Below are positions 33,550 through 45,900 of a stretch of 64,000 nucleotides of DNA, piece by piece (the stretch's first letter is position 1; each line of letters opens with the position of its first letter). Both the position numbers and the translations under genes were made by a program. The notes beneath the pieces were generated by a model. It had not been told where the DNA came from, did not search any database, and saw nothing but the letters and a program-made list of their open reading frames with translations. The stretch is taken from positions 50,351,027 through 50,415,026 of the forward strand of contig CM047429.1 in the NCBI GenBank assembly GCA_026168455.1, written 5' to 3'. Source of the stretch: Theocolax elegans. Lineage: Eukaryota; Arthropoda; Insecta; Hymenoptera; Cerocephalidae.

Positions 33550-34821
33550 AAATACATAAGTTAAAAGTCCCTATTACTAAACACCTCGAGAAAAGTGTAC
33601 TTCGTACTAAACAGAGAGAAAGTAATACGAATTAAAAGAAAAGTATATGTATATTAATGATTAGAAAAATTTTATTAAATAATTTAGTCTATTAACTGTG
33701 TTTACGAATTGAAATAAATTTGAATGAAGCAAGATATTAAACTGTGCACTCGGCAAAATTGCATAGATCGATTAACATTTTGACGGAAAAAGTCTGCATT
33801 GTCGCACAAAGTTTTCTAACTCTAATACATTAATAGGAGGATTATATATGATCGTTTAAGCATTAGGGGATAGTTTTTATATCGTATATTTCGATTACAG
33901 ACTGTTATTGCAATTTTAATATTGTTTTAATTAAATTATTAGCTGTTCCATACTACGTACATATGATTTTGTTCCTGTCCCTATTATTAAACGGTATAAA
34001 CACTGTTTTAAATCAATATTTACCGATTTATTTATAGATGTTTATTGGTAAAATAGTTAAAATTGCATTATTAATCGATTTAAATGATATATGCATCTTG
34101 TATAAAGTCTAAATAATGCATTTCTTTTGGTTAGAAAGTCAACCTACAAACGCACTTAAAGGTTACTTTTGAGCTTTTTTCGGAAAAATTGATATTATTT
34201 CAGTATGTATGTTAGTGAAACGTAATCTATCATATCACTAATATGCGTATGCTCGTCATTATTCATTAGTAACCGATTAAAATTCAAAAGTATATGAAAA
34301 AGAGCTATTGAATCTTTATAATATAGTTGCATCAAGACTTACGGAAGACTCTTACAGGTTCATTTTATCATTATTTTACCAAAGTAACTCGCATTTGTAT
34401 TATGATTAAAATTATTAAACATCGTTCTATTTATAGAATTTTATGATTTCATACACTGAATAAAGATATAAATCCTTGTAGTACCAATCGAAATACTAAG
34501 CTAAATTGTTAAAAAATAGTTAAATTTTGAGTTTTTAAAAGTGTTTAATAAATAGGGACAGGATTGTTAAACAGTCGGGACATGTATTTTCAAGGCGTTT
34601 AATAATACGTGCACATAAGGCTCTCCGTTTTTTAATAATATAATTAATTAAAACCGTTTAAATTAAAATGTTAAACCAGGTAATTGGTCAGAAAGAATAC
34701 GCGCATCGAATGGTATGCAAATTTCTAACATTTATGCTTATTTCAATTTTTTATTGAGATCGGAACAAAAGACATGTTAAAAATCGTTTATTAATAGGGA
34801 CTTTTACCTTATATACATAAT
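33550..34821. mobile_element. Relic TIR element J with TCCCTATTA subterminal motifs
   Basis: Ends are inverted copies of AAAAGTCCCTATTACTAAAC (33564) and its near complement (34785-34805). The same core recurs internally at about 33979 and, inverted, at about 34545. No coding capacity. Boundaries approximate. Confidence 0.5.
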
Positions 34822-35021
34822 TTACATATCTTTACAATGTTAATGGCACGTATATTTCGGACAGTAAAGGTAAGTAAATGTGATAAAATATTGTACAATT
34901 TAAATTTGTCTATATGAAACCATATAATTAATTTATTTATTAGATATAGAGCAACATTCATGTATATTGAAAAATGAATCTATCGTTCGTAAATTTCTAT
35001 ATATGTATGTATTATTATGTA

Positions 35022-35321
35022 TGTATTAGATGGAGACGACTATATCTCTACACTCGTTGTAGAGATCGTCGTCTCTTTTCTATATATATAGCCGCGGAAC
35101 ATCTTGCTGGCGTCGCGGTTCATCTTGCGACAGGCGTCTAAGGTAAGATCTCCAGTTCCTTACTGAGGAGTCCAAGCTGGAGATCGAGGACGAAACGCCT
35201 TTAATTGTTTTTAATAAAGGCCGTGCTCTGGGAAATTCCACCAACCATAGTGGACAAAGAGTACAATGAGCCTACTTTATTCTAAAAGTAATTTATTTAG
35301 TTCGGTGTGACCGATAATACA
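35022..35321 (+). repeat. LTR-like segment (TGTATTA...TAATACA)
   Basis: 300 bp with perfect 7-bp inverted ends, a strong internal hairpin (GAGACGACTATATCTCTAC pairs with 35060-35078), a TATATATATA box, and AATAAA about 120 bp downstream. The base composition is unlike its flanks. No clean target duplication was found, so a solo LTR is only a suggestion. Confidence 0.4.
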
Positions 35322-35429
35322 TACATTCATGTATATTGTTTAAATTTGTTAATTTTTTATTTACTGGTATAACTGTTTATGTTGATTATGTTCCTGAATT
35401 GAATTGAAATTTAATTTAAGAAAAATAAT

Positions 35430-35947
35430 TTTTAACACTCCGTGCGCGAAACACGGTTTCTCGTGCTTGTTTTGCGTGTGCGAAACATGAGATTTTTTAA
35501 CCGTGTGCGAAACATGACCGCCAATTGTTTTACGAACTTCAGGTCGACGTTTGAATTGTAGGTCTTAAGGTTATCTGGACAGAGATTTTCCGAATCAACA
35601 AAGTATCGATAATATTAACTAAAATTTTAAATTGTTGAAAAGAAATGAGCTCAGAAAGTGATTCGGAAGAAAATTATGACAATTCAATACCGACAGATAT
35701 GGCAAATCAAGCAAATAATATTTTTAATAATTATAGTTCTTTACACAGATATATCGTATATAGTTGCATATAATATCTTATATACATATTCTTTTTATTA
35801 TACATAGTTCTACATTTACTTTTTTTTTTCGTTTACTCGTCTAATTGTCACCCTCGCTACGCTCGGGTGACAAATCGCCTCGTCTCGCTCCGCTCGGTTA
35901 ATAACCTGGAAACTTATTAACGTGTTTCGCTCACGGAGTGTTAAAAA
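35430..35947. mobile_element. Relic TIR element E1 (TTAACACTCCGTG ends)
   Basis: Left end TTTAACACTCCGTGCGCGAA and right end the complement of TTAACACTCCGTGAGCGAAA. It contains a short frame at 35646-35773 starting MSSESDSEENYDNS, perhaps the first exon of its lost transposase, and a GC-rich hairpin CACCCTCGCTACGCTCGGGTG.. near 35850. Confidence 0.55.
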
Positions 35948-36082
35948 ATAGTATACGATACACGTACACGGAACAGGTGATCCACACACTCGTCTTATTT
36001 GTCACCCTCGCTCCGCTCGGGCGTCAAACTCGACTCGTGCGTGAATCACCTGTTTCGCGCACTTGTATCGTAATCTACTATT
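35944..36082. mobile_element. Small palindromic MITE E2
   Basis: 139 bp; AATAGTATACGATACACGTA on the left mirrors TTGTATCGTAATCTACTATT on the right. ACAGGTGATCC and its complement pair inside, with a CACCCTCGCTCCGCTCGGG hairpin in the middle. It overlaps or abuts the right end of E1. Confidence 0.55.
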
Positions 36083-36237
36083 TTGTAACTAAGTTATAAA
36101 TTCCTGATGTGATGATGATTATTATAATATGTTTTAAAATCATGTTGACATAAATCACGTTGTTGTATTCATTATTTATAAAATTTACATAAAGTCATCA
36201 TTCACTTTAGAATTCATGGAATCTCTTTTTATTTCAG

Positions 36238-36837
36238 AGTGTAAAAACCTTGGTATAGAGAAAGAGGTGAACACACTCTTCCAATTTTGGTCATTTTTCT
36301 TAAAGAATTTCAATTGCACTATGTACGAAGAGTTTAGGACAATAGCTTATGGTGATGTATGTGAAGGATATGAAGGATATTGTTATGGGTTTACATGTCT
36401 GTTTTGAATTTTTTTATAATTATGGTTTAGAACAAAAATTCAGACCACAACTTTATAAAGATTTTGAAGTGGAAACAGCGAAAAATGATAAAAGTGGTAA
36501 ATGCATTTATCTACATAAGATATATATTTAGGATTTTTAGATAGAAATTGTATTTTACGGTACAAATACAATTTATATTTTGAAATTGTTATATTGAATT
36601 ATGTTATTAAAAAAAAATTAAATAAAAAAATATTGCTGTAAAGATTCGAATCATCTTTGTAAATAAAACATAGGTTTATAAGATTTAAATTAATTTTATT
36701 TAGATCAAGTTTATGGACTGGAAAAATTCTGGGCGTTTTTCAAGTATTATAAGTACTTAGATCAACTTGTTGTTGACACTAAATTATAAGAATATCTCCA
36801 TTTTAAAAATATCGAAGATTTTAGAGTAGTAGAGGTG
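36238..36837 (+). pseudogene. larp: LARP1-like DM15-region fragment
   Basis: Two exon-like pieces match the DM15 repeats of La-related protein 1, a 5'TOP-mRNA cap-binding translational regulator. 36238-36500 reads [20 protein letters not shown], then [11 protein letters not shown], then (after a frameshift near 36390) YGLEQKFRPQLYKDFEVET. After an intron, 36705-36837 reads VYGLEKFWAFFKYYKY, an in-frame TAA, then IEDFRVVE and a GTGAAT donor. The retained intron argues for a duplicated genomic segment over a retrocopy. The La motif and RRM are absent. The frameshift and stop make it non-functional. Confidence 0.75.
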
Positions 36838-37699
36838 AATTAAGTTTTTAAAAAATTTTCTATATAATTTATTGGAAATTATTGATTTTATGTTAAGATT
36901 GGATATTTTTTAAGTAAACTTTAAATGAAAGATTCGTGTTAATTTGCGAATTTTTAAATCTCGATTATCCAAATTATCATTAAATAAACATAATTGTATA
37001 CTTTATAAATTTTAGCCTTAAATTAAATGAATTCTCGAGATCACTAGCTGCTAATTGCCGCAACAGGAGCGTATTGGAAAGCGCAAGCGGTATTGAAGCG
37101 GTATTTATTCATCATCGGGAAATCGTAGACGTCGATTACCAGATGGATCGAACATAGTAACAACACGATGCGGACACTATGGGTAAATTTGAAGAAGTTG
37201 TCAAGACAACGAAAAAGTGAATGAGCTTACGAGTGGTAAGTCAACGATGATGGAACACTCTAAGAACACGTGTAGATAAAATTTTCTGCATTACTAATTT
37301 TTAAAATTTGGTCATTATAATTTAACAGGGTACTTCGACATCACTACAATTATTACTATCGTTGAGCTCGAACAGTGGTCCCGGTCTAGAGCAGTCACAG
37401 CAGCTACTACCTCTATTACCAACGCGGCTATTTGCGTCAATAAGTAATACTTTGTACTAGACATAATAATGTCGAATTAACTGTACCAACAACGTCGCTC
37501 GAACAACAACAGCCGCCATCATCTCAGTCAAAGTATTCGTTATCTGTCGATTCATTTCCTGAAAGTGTGAATAAAGAAATGCCTAATTATAAAGGCATGC
37601 ACCAGAATTATTCTAACCACGAGGTAGTTTTTATTTTCGTTTGTTTTTTTATAATATATCTGTAATTTTATAATAAAACATTTAGTGAATTTGATTTAT
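36838..37699 (+). other. Degenerate coding-like stretch downstream of the LARP1 fragment
   Basis: Pieces such as NCRNRSVLESASG (about 37072) and a Gln/Ser-rich run (37490-37623: TSLEQQQPPSSQSKYSLSV.., ending at a GTAGTT donor) may be decayed C-terminal exons of the same LARP1 copy. Frames are broken and identity is uncertain. Confidence 0.3.
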
Positions 37700-38217
37700 A
37701 GATTAGGAGACAAAGTGATAAAGATATATCGAAAATCAATGTCATTAAATGTACTGAATAATAAGAAGACACGAGAAGCAAACGGTTTTAACCAAAAATT
37801 CAAACTTCAGAGAAAAAAATAGATAGTTTGAACAATATGCATTTAACGATTGAAAATATGGAAAATGAGTTATAAAATTGTAAAAGTGAACTGAAAATAC
37901 TTCTATAGTTTCCTTTGAATGTACTTATTACACTTGAATTTACTTTTAATGTTTATTTAGTTTGGAATGTGTAATATATAATAAAATAATATTTTATTTT
38001 ATTATTATTATTAATAATGTTTATAGCTGTATGAACCCTCCTCGGGTTCTTGGTAAGCTGAAAAATAAAAAAAAATTAATAATGTGTATTTTTTTCTCTG
38101 GAGTTTGAATGTTTTATTAAAACTGTTTGCTGCTTGTGTTTTTATATTATTAAGAATATTTGATGACATCGACTTTCGATATGTCTTTATCACTCTGTCT
38201 TCTAATCTATAAATCAA
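37700..38217. repeat. Inverted pair of a coding-like exon
   Basis: A ~130-bp segment on the plus strand (from about 37700, VIKIYRKSMSLNVLNN..) is repeated inverted on the minus strand (from 38217, RVIKTYRKSMSSNILNN..), both reaching FKLQRKK. The minus copy stays open to 38011. Protein not recognised. Confidence 0.5.
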
Positions 38218-38284
38218 ATTTAGTAATTTATATATTATTTATATTTTATTATAAGCTTAAACGAAACGTCTACGTTTTCCAGGG

Positions 38285-38665
38285 AAACCGATTCATCAGT
38301 GAGACGACGTACACAGTTTACCGAATCTCTTAACTGGTTTCATACCATAATTAGCAAGTAACCATTCAACGTATCTCGTTCACTAACTTGCAGGTAATAA
38401 TTCAGCGGCAACGCCTGACAAATTTCTTCTGATTCTCAATTTGATTGCGTTTTGCAATGGCTTTTTCTCAGGATCAATACCATTGAATACTGCTTGACTG
38501 ACTTGTCTGTTTGTACTACCTGAATTTAGTGCCTACTACAAGGAATTACTTGTTTCTTCATTATCGTCCTCTATTTTCCAAAATATACTTATGATGGTTC
38601 AATAACCCGCTGCATCAACATCCAAATAAACGAATTGGTTTTCGCCTTCGTCATAATGTCATTAA
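38285..38665 (-). other. Unidentified coding-like fragments (minus strand)
   Basis: Three short open pieces in order on the minus strand: GENQFVYLDVDAAGY (about 38655), NRQVSQAVFNGIDPEKKPLQ then RIRRNLSGVAAELLP (about 38510-38385), and RYVEWLLANYGMKPVKRFGK (about 38370-38300). Composition looks like protein, frames are interrupted, family unknown. Confidence 0.35.
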
Positions 38666-39218
38666 GATATCTTAAGTCAACCAGCGTTATTTATTTTTTA
38701 CGTTTACATTTTAAAGGTTTGATATTATTTTCTTGATTTCTCGCTGATTTGCAATATATATATAAATATACTAATTTATTGTAATTCATTAAAAAAAGTA
38801 TTTTTTTTTATTGAAAACATTTAATTTATTGTTTTTGTTTTCTTTTCTTTTACAGCATTTAAGATAATAATAGTATTATCAATAATTCTAATGAATAAAC
38901 AAGTCGACGTTGAGGGTTAGACTGATACATCGGCGTCAAGAAAAATGTCTTAGTGACCAGTAAACAAGAAGTCATTTGATTGCTGGTTACTAAGGAACGT
39001 TTGTGAAATTTACAACGTCGACTTGAAATGACGTGCTGCGACGACTTTGATGAAAAGGATGAAATTCACCGAGGACCTTGGAATCTTTTGGAAAAATATG
39101 TATGCATTTTCTTTCAGGTGTAAATCGGGTAATATTAAATTATTTTTAATTTCTTTTCTTTTTAAATTTTAGAATTAATATAACCTAAAAATAAAGTGTA
39201 GTAAAAGTTATCCTAAAC
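38666..39218. other. No gene seen; expected place of the missing Tn2 left end
   Basis: AT-rich, with a 25-bp (TA/TATA) tract near 38755. No CCCGCGTAAAAA terminus was found between here and 33 kb. Confidence 0.5.
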
Positions 39219-42133
39219 TTACGCCATACTTTGGACATCAATATTTAATGCATTGAGTACGGTATCAGGTAAGAAAGCTGTAGTTTTAAATGTCCCTATA
39301 GCAAAAATATTTTGTCCAATTAATAGTTTTTTGTTTCTTTGAACGCCAGAATATTCTATTCTTCTACAAAACTCATAGACTAGAGTTCCTGGTTGCAAAA
39401 GAAATTGTTTCAAACGTGAGAGTGATAAATACATCGATACAGAAGAATAGATTTGTAATTCCGCGTATCTCGATCCATGGACGTAAGATTTTAATATTCC
39501 ATTTAAATTCTCAAATGGAAAACATGACATTGTCCAAAGTGGACCGAATTTTTTCACATCGTCAGGTAAATGTAAAAGTAGGTGTAAGTTGCATGTTTGG
39601 TATTTTTCACCATATAATAATTCAAATCGGTTCACGTACTCTGTTAAAACTAACTTCGCCTTAAGAATTTTTTCTTCTGAAATACTAGAAAGATTTAACA
39701 GAGTTATACCGTAAACCAATAAAATATGGTGTTGAAAGAATTGTGTACTCATTAAATTCTCAAGTATAATTAAGCTATAAACTAGTAAAAATAATTTTAA
39801 TTCCGACGCTTTCCAATAACTGTATTCGCTCACTTTTCTAGGTACTCTTTGTACAAATGAAGGTAATGTAATTTGTTTAATCTTATCATTAATAACGTTA
39901 ACATATGGAAACAATGAGGAAGCATTCGGCTTTCCGGATCAAACCAAAAATACATAAGCTTTTTTGTTAGTCCTTGAAAAACGCAGTGCATACTGTCAAC
40001 TGCAGTAGAATTCACATAATCGTGAGCGATTACACTTAAAGTGGTTGGCCCTTTGACGCCTAGCACAGGAGTGTTTGTTTCATGCGCTTGTTGTGCATGT
40101 AACTTTGTTTCATCAGTTGTGCGCAAATTTAAAGTATCAACAAAGGGATAAACTTGTACGTTTTCAACCCTTTTCGTTTTTATTTTGCAATGGGGACAAC
40201 CGTATGTTGCATTATATTGTTGTACATTTAAAAATATTGCTTTTGCACACAAATCGCATGTACCACTTATAATTAAACCTCTCACGCGTATTTTATTTAA
40301 ACAATTTGGCATCTCAAAGTCTACTCCTTGATAAAGTTGATCTAAATCATTCCGAAAAGCATTCATGAATAAATTTGGTACCGGTTTATTTGGTCCAAAC
40401 CATAAACCAGCTAAAAGAATATTTACTTTATTTGTTCTTAAGCAATAAGGAAGTTTGTTTATCATTAGATAAAACGGCCAAATGCTTATTTTCGAGGATT
40501 TAAACAATGGAACACCATCGGTGTTCCAAGTAAAAGTTACGTTATTAATATTTCCCGTTACTTCGTTTTGCAATGATTTATATATCGACCCATCATATAT
40601 ATCTTCATAATTTGATCTATTTTCTTTACTACGCACATTACGATATTGTAAATTATTATAAAAATCCGACCGTTTGAAAAGCGACGATAGTTAAGACAAA
40701 ATTGGAATTTCAATAAAATAACTAATATTTTCAGAGTTATCGCAAGTCTCACAATATCTTGTAATTTAGAATAACAAAAACTGCAATAATAATGTCTTAT
40801 TATAGGAGATTTTACGTTAGCAAAGATCTTTTTTAATTTATAAACGGAACTAATGCAATTATTTGGCTGAATGCAATGTAAATTTATAATATTTAAAATT
40901 TCGGAAAGAAGCTTTCCTGTTACTTTAAATCTCAAAGCCAAGGATAATACTGAAATCGCACTTTCGCCCACTGTAATCGGTGCCCCAGGGTACAGAGGAT
41001 CATTCGAGTTTTCAATAAATACTTCGTCATCTTCATTATCCTCGTCAACTTCACTTTCTTCACTTGAAGTATCAGTAGAATCATATGTCGAATTAGATAA
41101 AACGGTATCGCTATCTTCCGAGTCTTCTGAAAAATATAATTTACAATTAAAATTCAGTGTGTGAATGTAAATTATTGTCATTGCAAAATTATTAAAGCGA
41201 TGCTGGACCCAATAAAGGATTTCAATTTATCAATCCATTAGGCTTTTATAAATGTTTTAAACCATATATGTATTTTTTTAATATGTTAAACAAACTTATT
41301 ACTTTTATAAAATAAGTAAATAATAGTAATAACAATAATTATATGAATATAATGTTAATGGAAATTCGCTAAACATTATTTAATTAAGAATATAAAAACG
41401 TATATCGAAAATAAATTCTTTAATTTTTAACTACTTTCGATTCTTTTAATTACACTTTATCTTTAAAAATAGCATCTTTGATAGTATTTATGCATATACG
41501 CGCGTACGCACGCACGCACGCACGCACGTACACACACACACACACATATACATATATAGACATATATACGTAAGGAAAATTATTGCATTTAGAACACTAC
41601 AAAAGTTATTACTTTTATAGTTTGACTGTAAGTTTTACATGAGCAATTCATACCTAGATTTTCATCGCGCATTTCCTCACCAATATTGACGTGTTCATCG
41701 GATCCAATAGCATTTGGATATTCACGAAAAGTAATTGACGAAACTGTGCTATCATCACTGTCATTATTAGACACATCACTTTGACATCTTTCAATTCCAA
41801 AATTTTGTTCTGCAATTCATTTTTTGTAAATCAATATTCAATCAATAAACAGTTAAATAACTTACAAAAACCATAATTAACCTAATGTATAAATATTCGA
41901 AATTAAAATATAATTAAAATTAAATTAGCGATTTAAAGTTAGTAATTAACAATAAAATTAAAAATAGTATGATGTCAACGTATATTTACTAAATTAGAAT
42001 AACTTACTTAGCAAAGTGTCACTGTCATTTGAGTAGTTCGAACAGCTACTAGAATCACTTTCAGTAAAGCTGGTGTCGTCCGAAATTTACTCCTCCGAGA
42101 ATAATTTTCAAATGTTGTTTTTCTTTTCGACAT
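39219..42133 (-). pseudogene. Tn2 transposase, tnp2/CACTA-like, frameshifted
   Basis: Exons inferred: 42133-42008 (starts MSKRKTTFENY, then a one-base shift, then an acidic SDDTSFTESDSSS run), 41809-41654 (SDVSNNDSDDSTVSSITFRE..) and 41126-39223, which ends at a possible GTAAGT donor. The main exon holds YPGAPITVGE, HYYCSFC, the DDE core (WNTDG, GTCDLCAKA, YWKASEL), the FGCxxC-like YGCPHC, DSMHC, and the tail HLLLHLPDDVKKFGPLW. Frame changes near 40620 and 39880 break it. Head to head with the BEN gene. Homologous to, but clearly diverged from, the Tn1 transposase. Confidence 0.8.
41180..42007. repeat. Tn2 intronic AT-rich DNA with (ACGC)n/(CA)n microsatellite
   Basis: Introns around exon 41654-41809. 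A simple repeat ACGCACGCACGC... then CACACA... lies at about 41505-41560. Confidence 0.6.
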
Positions 42134-42416
42134 TATTGCTCCATAATTGAAACATTTAATTATAAAAGTAAGTCTGTTCTATTTTGTATGACGTTTTCTG
42201 TCGCACGTTGATCTGACTGAATTAATCAATTAAAAAATGAACAGACAAGCTCTATATTTCACTTTTTAATACATTCAAATGATAAATCATAACCAATTTT
42301 ACTATAACCAACTTCATATAGTAAAAAAAGTACTAAAACTCAAATATGTTTTCGCTAATTTTATGGTTAGATACTATAATGATTATATTATATATTATAT
42401 AAAATCCGAGATCAGC

Positions 42417-42959
42417 TGTCGGGAAGCAAAGCAAAATATCACGGAGTGATCTGATATCCATTTTTATTTACAAACATTTTACAATATTATAAGATGCGAA
42501 TGACGTTTTACAATCCGCGACTAATATATACATCACGAATTCCTGTTTTCTAATTTACGGTACCTCTCATATTTTCCGATGTTAATCGATCGCTCCATCC
42601 GCTGAGATCGCACAGCGCACGGTCGACTCCTTCCGATCTCCCGCGACCACCCGGCTCCACTCAACTCGTAGACGAGCTCTCCGTCGCCCGGACTACTGGC
42701 CTTGAGGTTACAACTTTAAAAATACTTCTTAGTAAATATCTCGCGACGACGGAGCAGGCACCTTCATCGCCCGGAGATTGCGGGCTGGCCCCTCAGAGAG
42801 CGGTTGGCGTGCTAGCGGATCCCCGCGGAAAGAGGGCGATTTCTTCTGGCTCGCGTATTTATGAGCGTGATTCGCTTAGCACACCTTTCGTTCGGTCCGC
42901 GAATTACGTACCTTACTTATATCTACTATCGATATGGTCATATCCAGTCGGATGTTACA
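42417..42959 (-). mobile_element. GC-rich LTR-like insertion at the 5' end of the Tn2 BEN gene
   Basis: 543 bp, minus-strand ends TGTAACATCCGACTGG and TTGCTTCCCGACA, much more GC-rich than its surroundings. It contains CTCATAAATACGCG (TATA-like). It replaces the expected short divergent promoter and the start of BEN exon 1. No target duplication was found, so a solo LTR is plausible but unproven. Confidence 0.45.
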
Positions 42960-45900
42960 TCTTGAAATTCGCCGAATCTACCTTCTCAGCTCTGACGGTC
43001 ACAATACCAAAGATGTTAGCGTTATTTCTACGAAAGATATAAAAGTAGATAAAAAAGGAATCACAAGGGCAAAGTGGGGAAAGTCCTGGTTCACTGCTAA
43101 AGTTTTAAAAAGGAGTGGTAAGTATTATTGAATTTTCTAAAATTTATATAGTTTAGAATTTATCATTTTGACACGATCTGTAACTGTAATTTATATATTT
43201 TATTTCGATTTTTCTTGCAATTTATGTATATTTTTTATATTTTCAGATGAAAAGAGTGGTTAGATTCGCTGTTTGTTACAGAGGAAGGAGTTATTGTCAC
43301 ACCGGACAAAAGATTTTCATTTTCTCCTGGTACATTATTAAAACAGCGAGATTGTCGAGAAATGGAGAAGAGAAGTTTGAGTATAATGAAGGAAAATATA
43401 AAATTAATTAATGAAGAATTACTATCCGCTAAACTGATTCAGGAAGATGATAAATCGAGTGATGAATCCAGTGATCAATCGAAAGCAGATGGTGACATTA
43501 AGTAAATATAATTTTTCATTCTTGTTTATTATGTTGGAATTCCCGGTCTCCCTAGCACGAAAAATTGCCTTCGGCTCGGATGTCAATTTCCGTGTGCTAT
43601 AGGCTCACCAATACTTTACCTCCCTAGATGTGTAATATATTATTTAGTATATGTTTAAACCCGTAAAATCAAGAGAAAAACAGATAATTTATAAATAATT
43701 TATATTTATTATACACTTATAGAGATGATGAATGTAAGACGGGTGATTCGAATGCTGAATTAAGCAGCGATGATGAAACTGGTGGTAAAAAAGTAGAAGT
43801 GACGGAAAAGAAACATTGTACTTGCTGTGCATTAAATTTATGTAAGTTTTTGTAACTTTGTCTTATTTCATACTTTTTCTAAATTTAATTACTTGTAGCA
43901 TAATATTGTGATTGTCAAATTAATTTATATGAGCTGTTTATTGTAAAAAGATAGATAAATTTACGTAAGTTTTTCATTATTTCTTTTCAGTGTCTATTGG
44001 TGATTTGGAAAAATTAAAAAATATCGGAGTCCTGGCAGACAATGTCTTGGTTATGCTGCATAATCAGGTATTTTTAAAAAATAAATTTTATCTTATCATT
44101 TATTAAATAAAACTTAAGTTTAAAATATTATTAATATTTTCAGACTAAAATCAATGAATTAAAGGGAAATTTAGAAAAATCTCGTAGTATTAAAACATCA
44201 TGTTCAAGCTCAAATTGTGAGAAAGTAAGTTGTACGCACTAACATATACGATACTTATTTGTTAATATTATAAAGAATTAATATCCTTTTTATAATGAAT
44301 AGATGGAATTGGTTGAAGGCTCCGGAATTATAGTGGATGCATTTAAAGTAAGATGGATCCAATCCAGTTATGCTAGAAAGCCGCGTGAAATGGTCAGAAG
44401 ACTCATGAAATTAATAATTGGCGAAAAAAATTAAAAGAGATGTCCCCTACTGGGAAAAATCATTGGGCTCCAATACCTGAGGATATTTACGAAGGCGTTC
44501 AAAGTAAGCAATTTGATGAAAATTTAATAACTATCTAATGATAATTTCAGCAATATAAATTTTGATAATTTTTATATAACTTTGTATAGCATTTTCTACA
44601 TTTATCATAAAATCTTTAACTTTGTAAAAAACCTATGATGATATAGCTGTATATTTCACGCAGATTTAAATAAAAATATTACTTTATTTAACATTAAAAT
44701 AACATTTATATAATATTATATGTATATGGGGTATTCCACGTGAAGTGGTCCGATCAAAATTTTAAAATGCACCAAATTTTGGGTACACATTGCAAATGTT
44801 TTTCAGAATACAGAAAAAAATTTTTAGGTACCGGAATCTATTTGCTCAAAAGTTATTCTAACCTCAAAAAGTAATTTTTTCTAGTTTTTTTCAACACCAG
44901 CTGGGTTTACCGCTATTTAACTCAAAATCTATCAACTTTTACTATAAAACATTATATATAACATTCGTTGCTAACTATGTCTAGAATTTATCCTTCTGGG
45001 TTACAATTTCTACTCTCAAGGTTAATGTTACATAAACTACATGTCAATATTCAACTTAAAAATAGTGTAAGTGCGCCACAATTGATTTTCTATCCAAAAG
45101 TCTAAAAAAAAGCTTGAAGCAATACCTTTCAAATGGTCTGTAGCATTTTTGGGGCCTTCAATTCTGTAAAAAGTTATGATAATTTAAAGAAAGACATAAA
45201 ATTCACAAAAATTAACATGGTAATTCCCATTTAAATTTTTAAAAAAGTTTCGAGTTTCTTTAAATTATCATAACTTTTTACAGAATTGAAGGCCCCAAAA
45301 ATGCTACAGACCATTTGAAAGGTATTGCTCCAAGCTTTCTTTTGGATTTTTGGATAAAAAAATCAATTATGGCGCACTTACACTATTTTTAAGTTGAATA
45401 TTGACATGTAGTTTATGTAACATTAACCTTGAGATTAGAAATTCTAACTCAGAAGGATAAATTCTAGACATAGTTAGCAACGAATGTTATACATAATGTT
45501 TTATAGTAAAAGTTGATAGACTTTGAGTTAAATTGCGGTAAACCCAGCTGGTGTTGAAAAAAACTAGAAAAAAATCACTTTTTGAGGTTAGAATAACTTT
45601 TGAGCAAATAGATTCCAGTACCTAAAAATTTTTTTCTGTATTCTGAAAAACATTTGCAATGTGTACCCAAAATTTGGTGCATTTTAAAATTTTGATCGGA
45701 CCACTTTACGTGGAATATCCCATATATATTATAAACAGGATTTGTGAATGATAGTGCCAAGAAAAAGAAGTACACAATTAGCCATAATGACTATAGACAG
45801 TGCTTAACAGCGATGTGTGCTACTTTAAGAACAATTAAAAAAAATGTAAACTGTCAGCCATCCACAGATGTTAAACATTTAAAAGGAGATGTTGAAAAAC

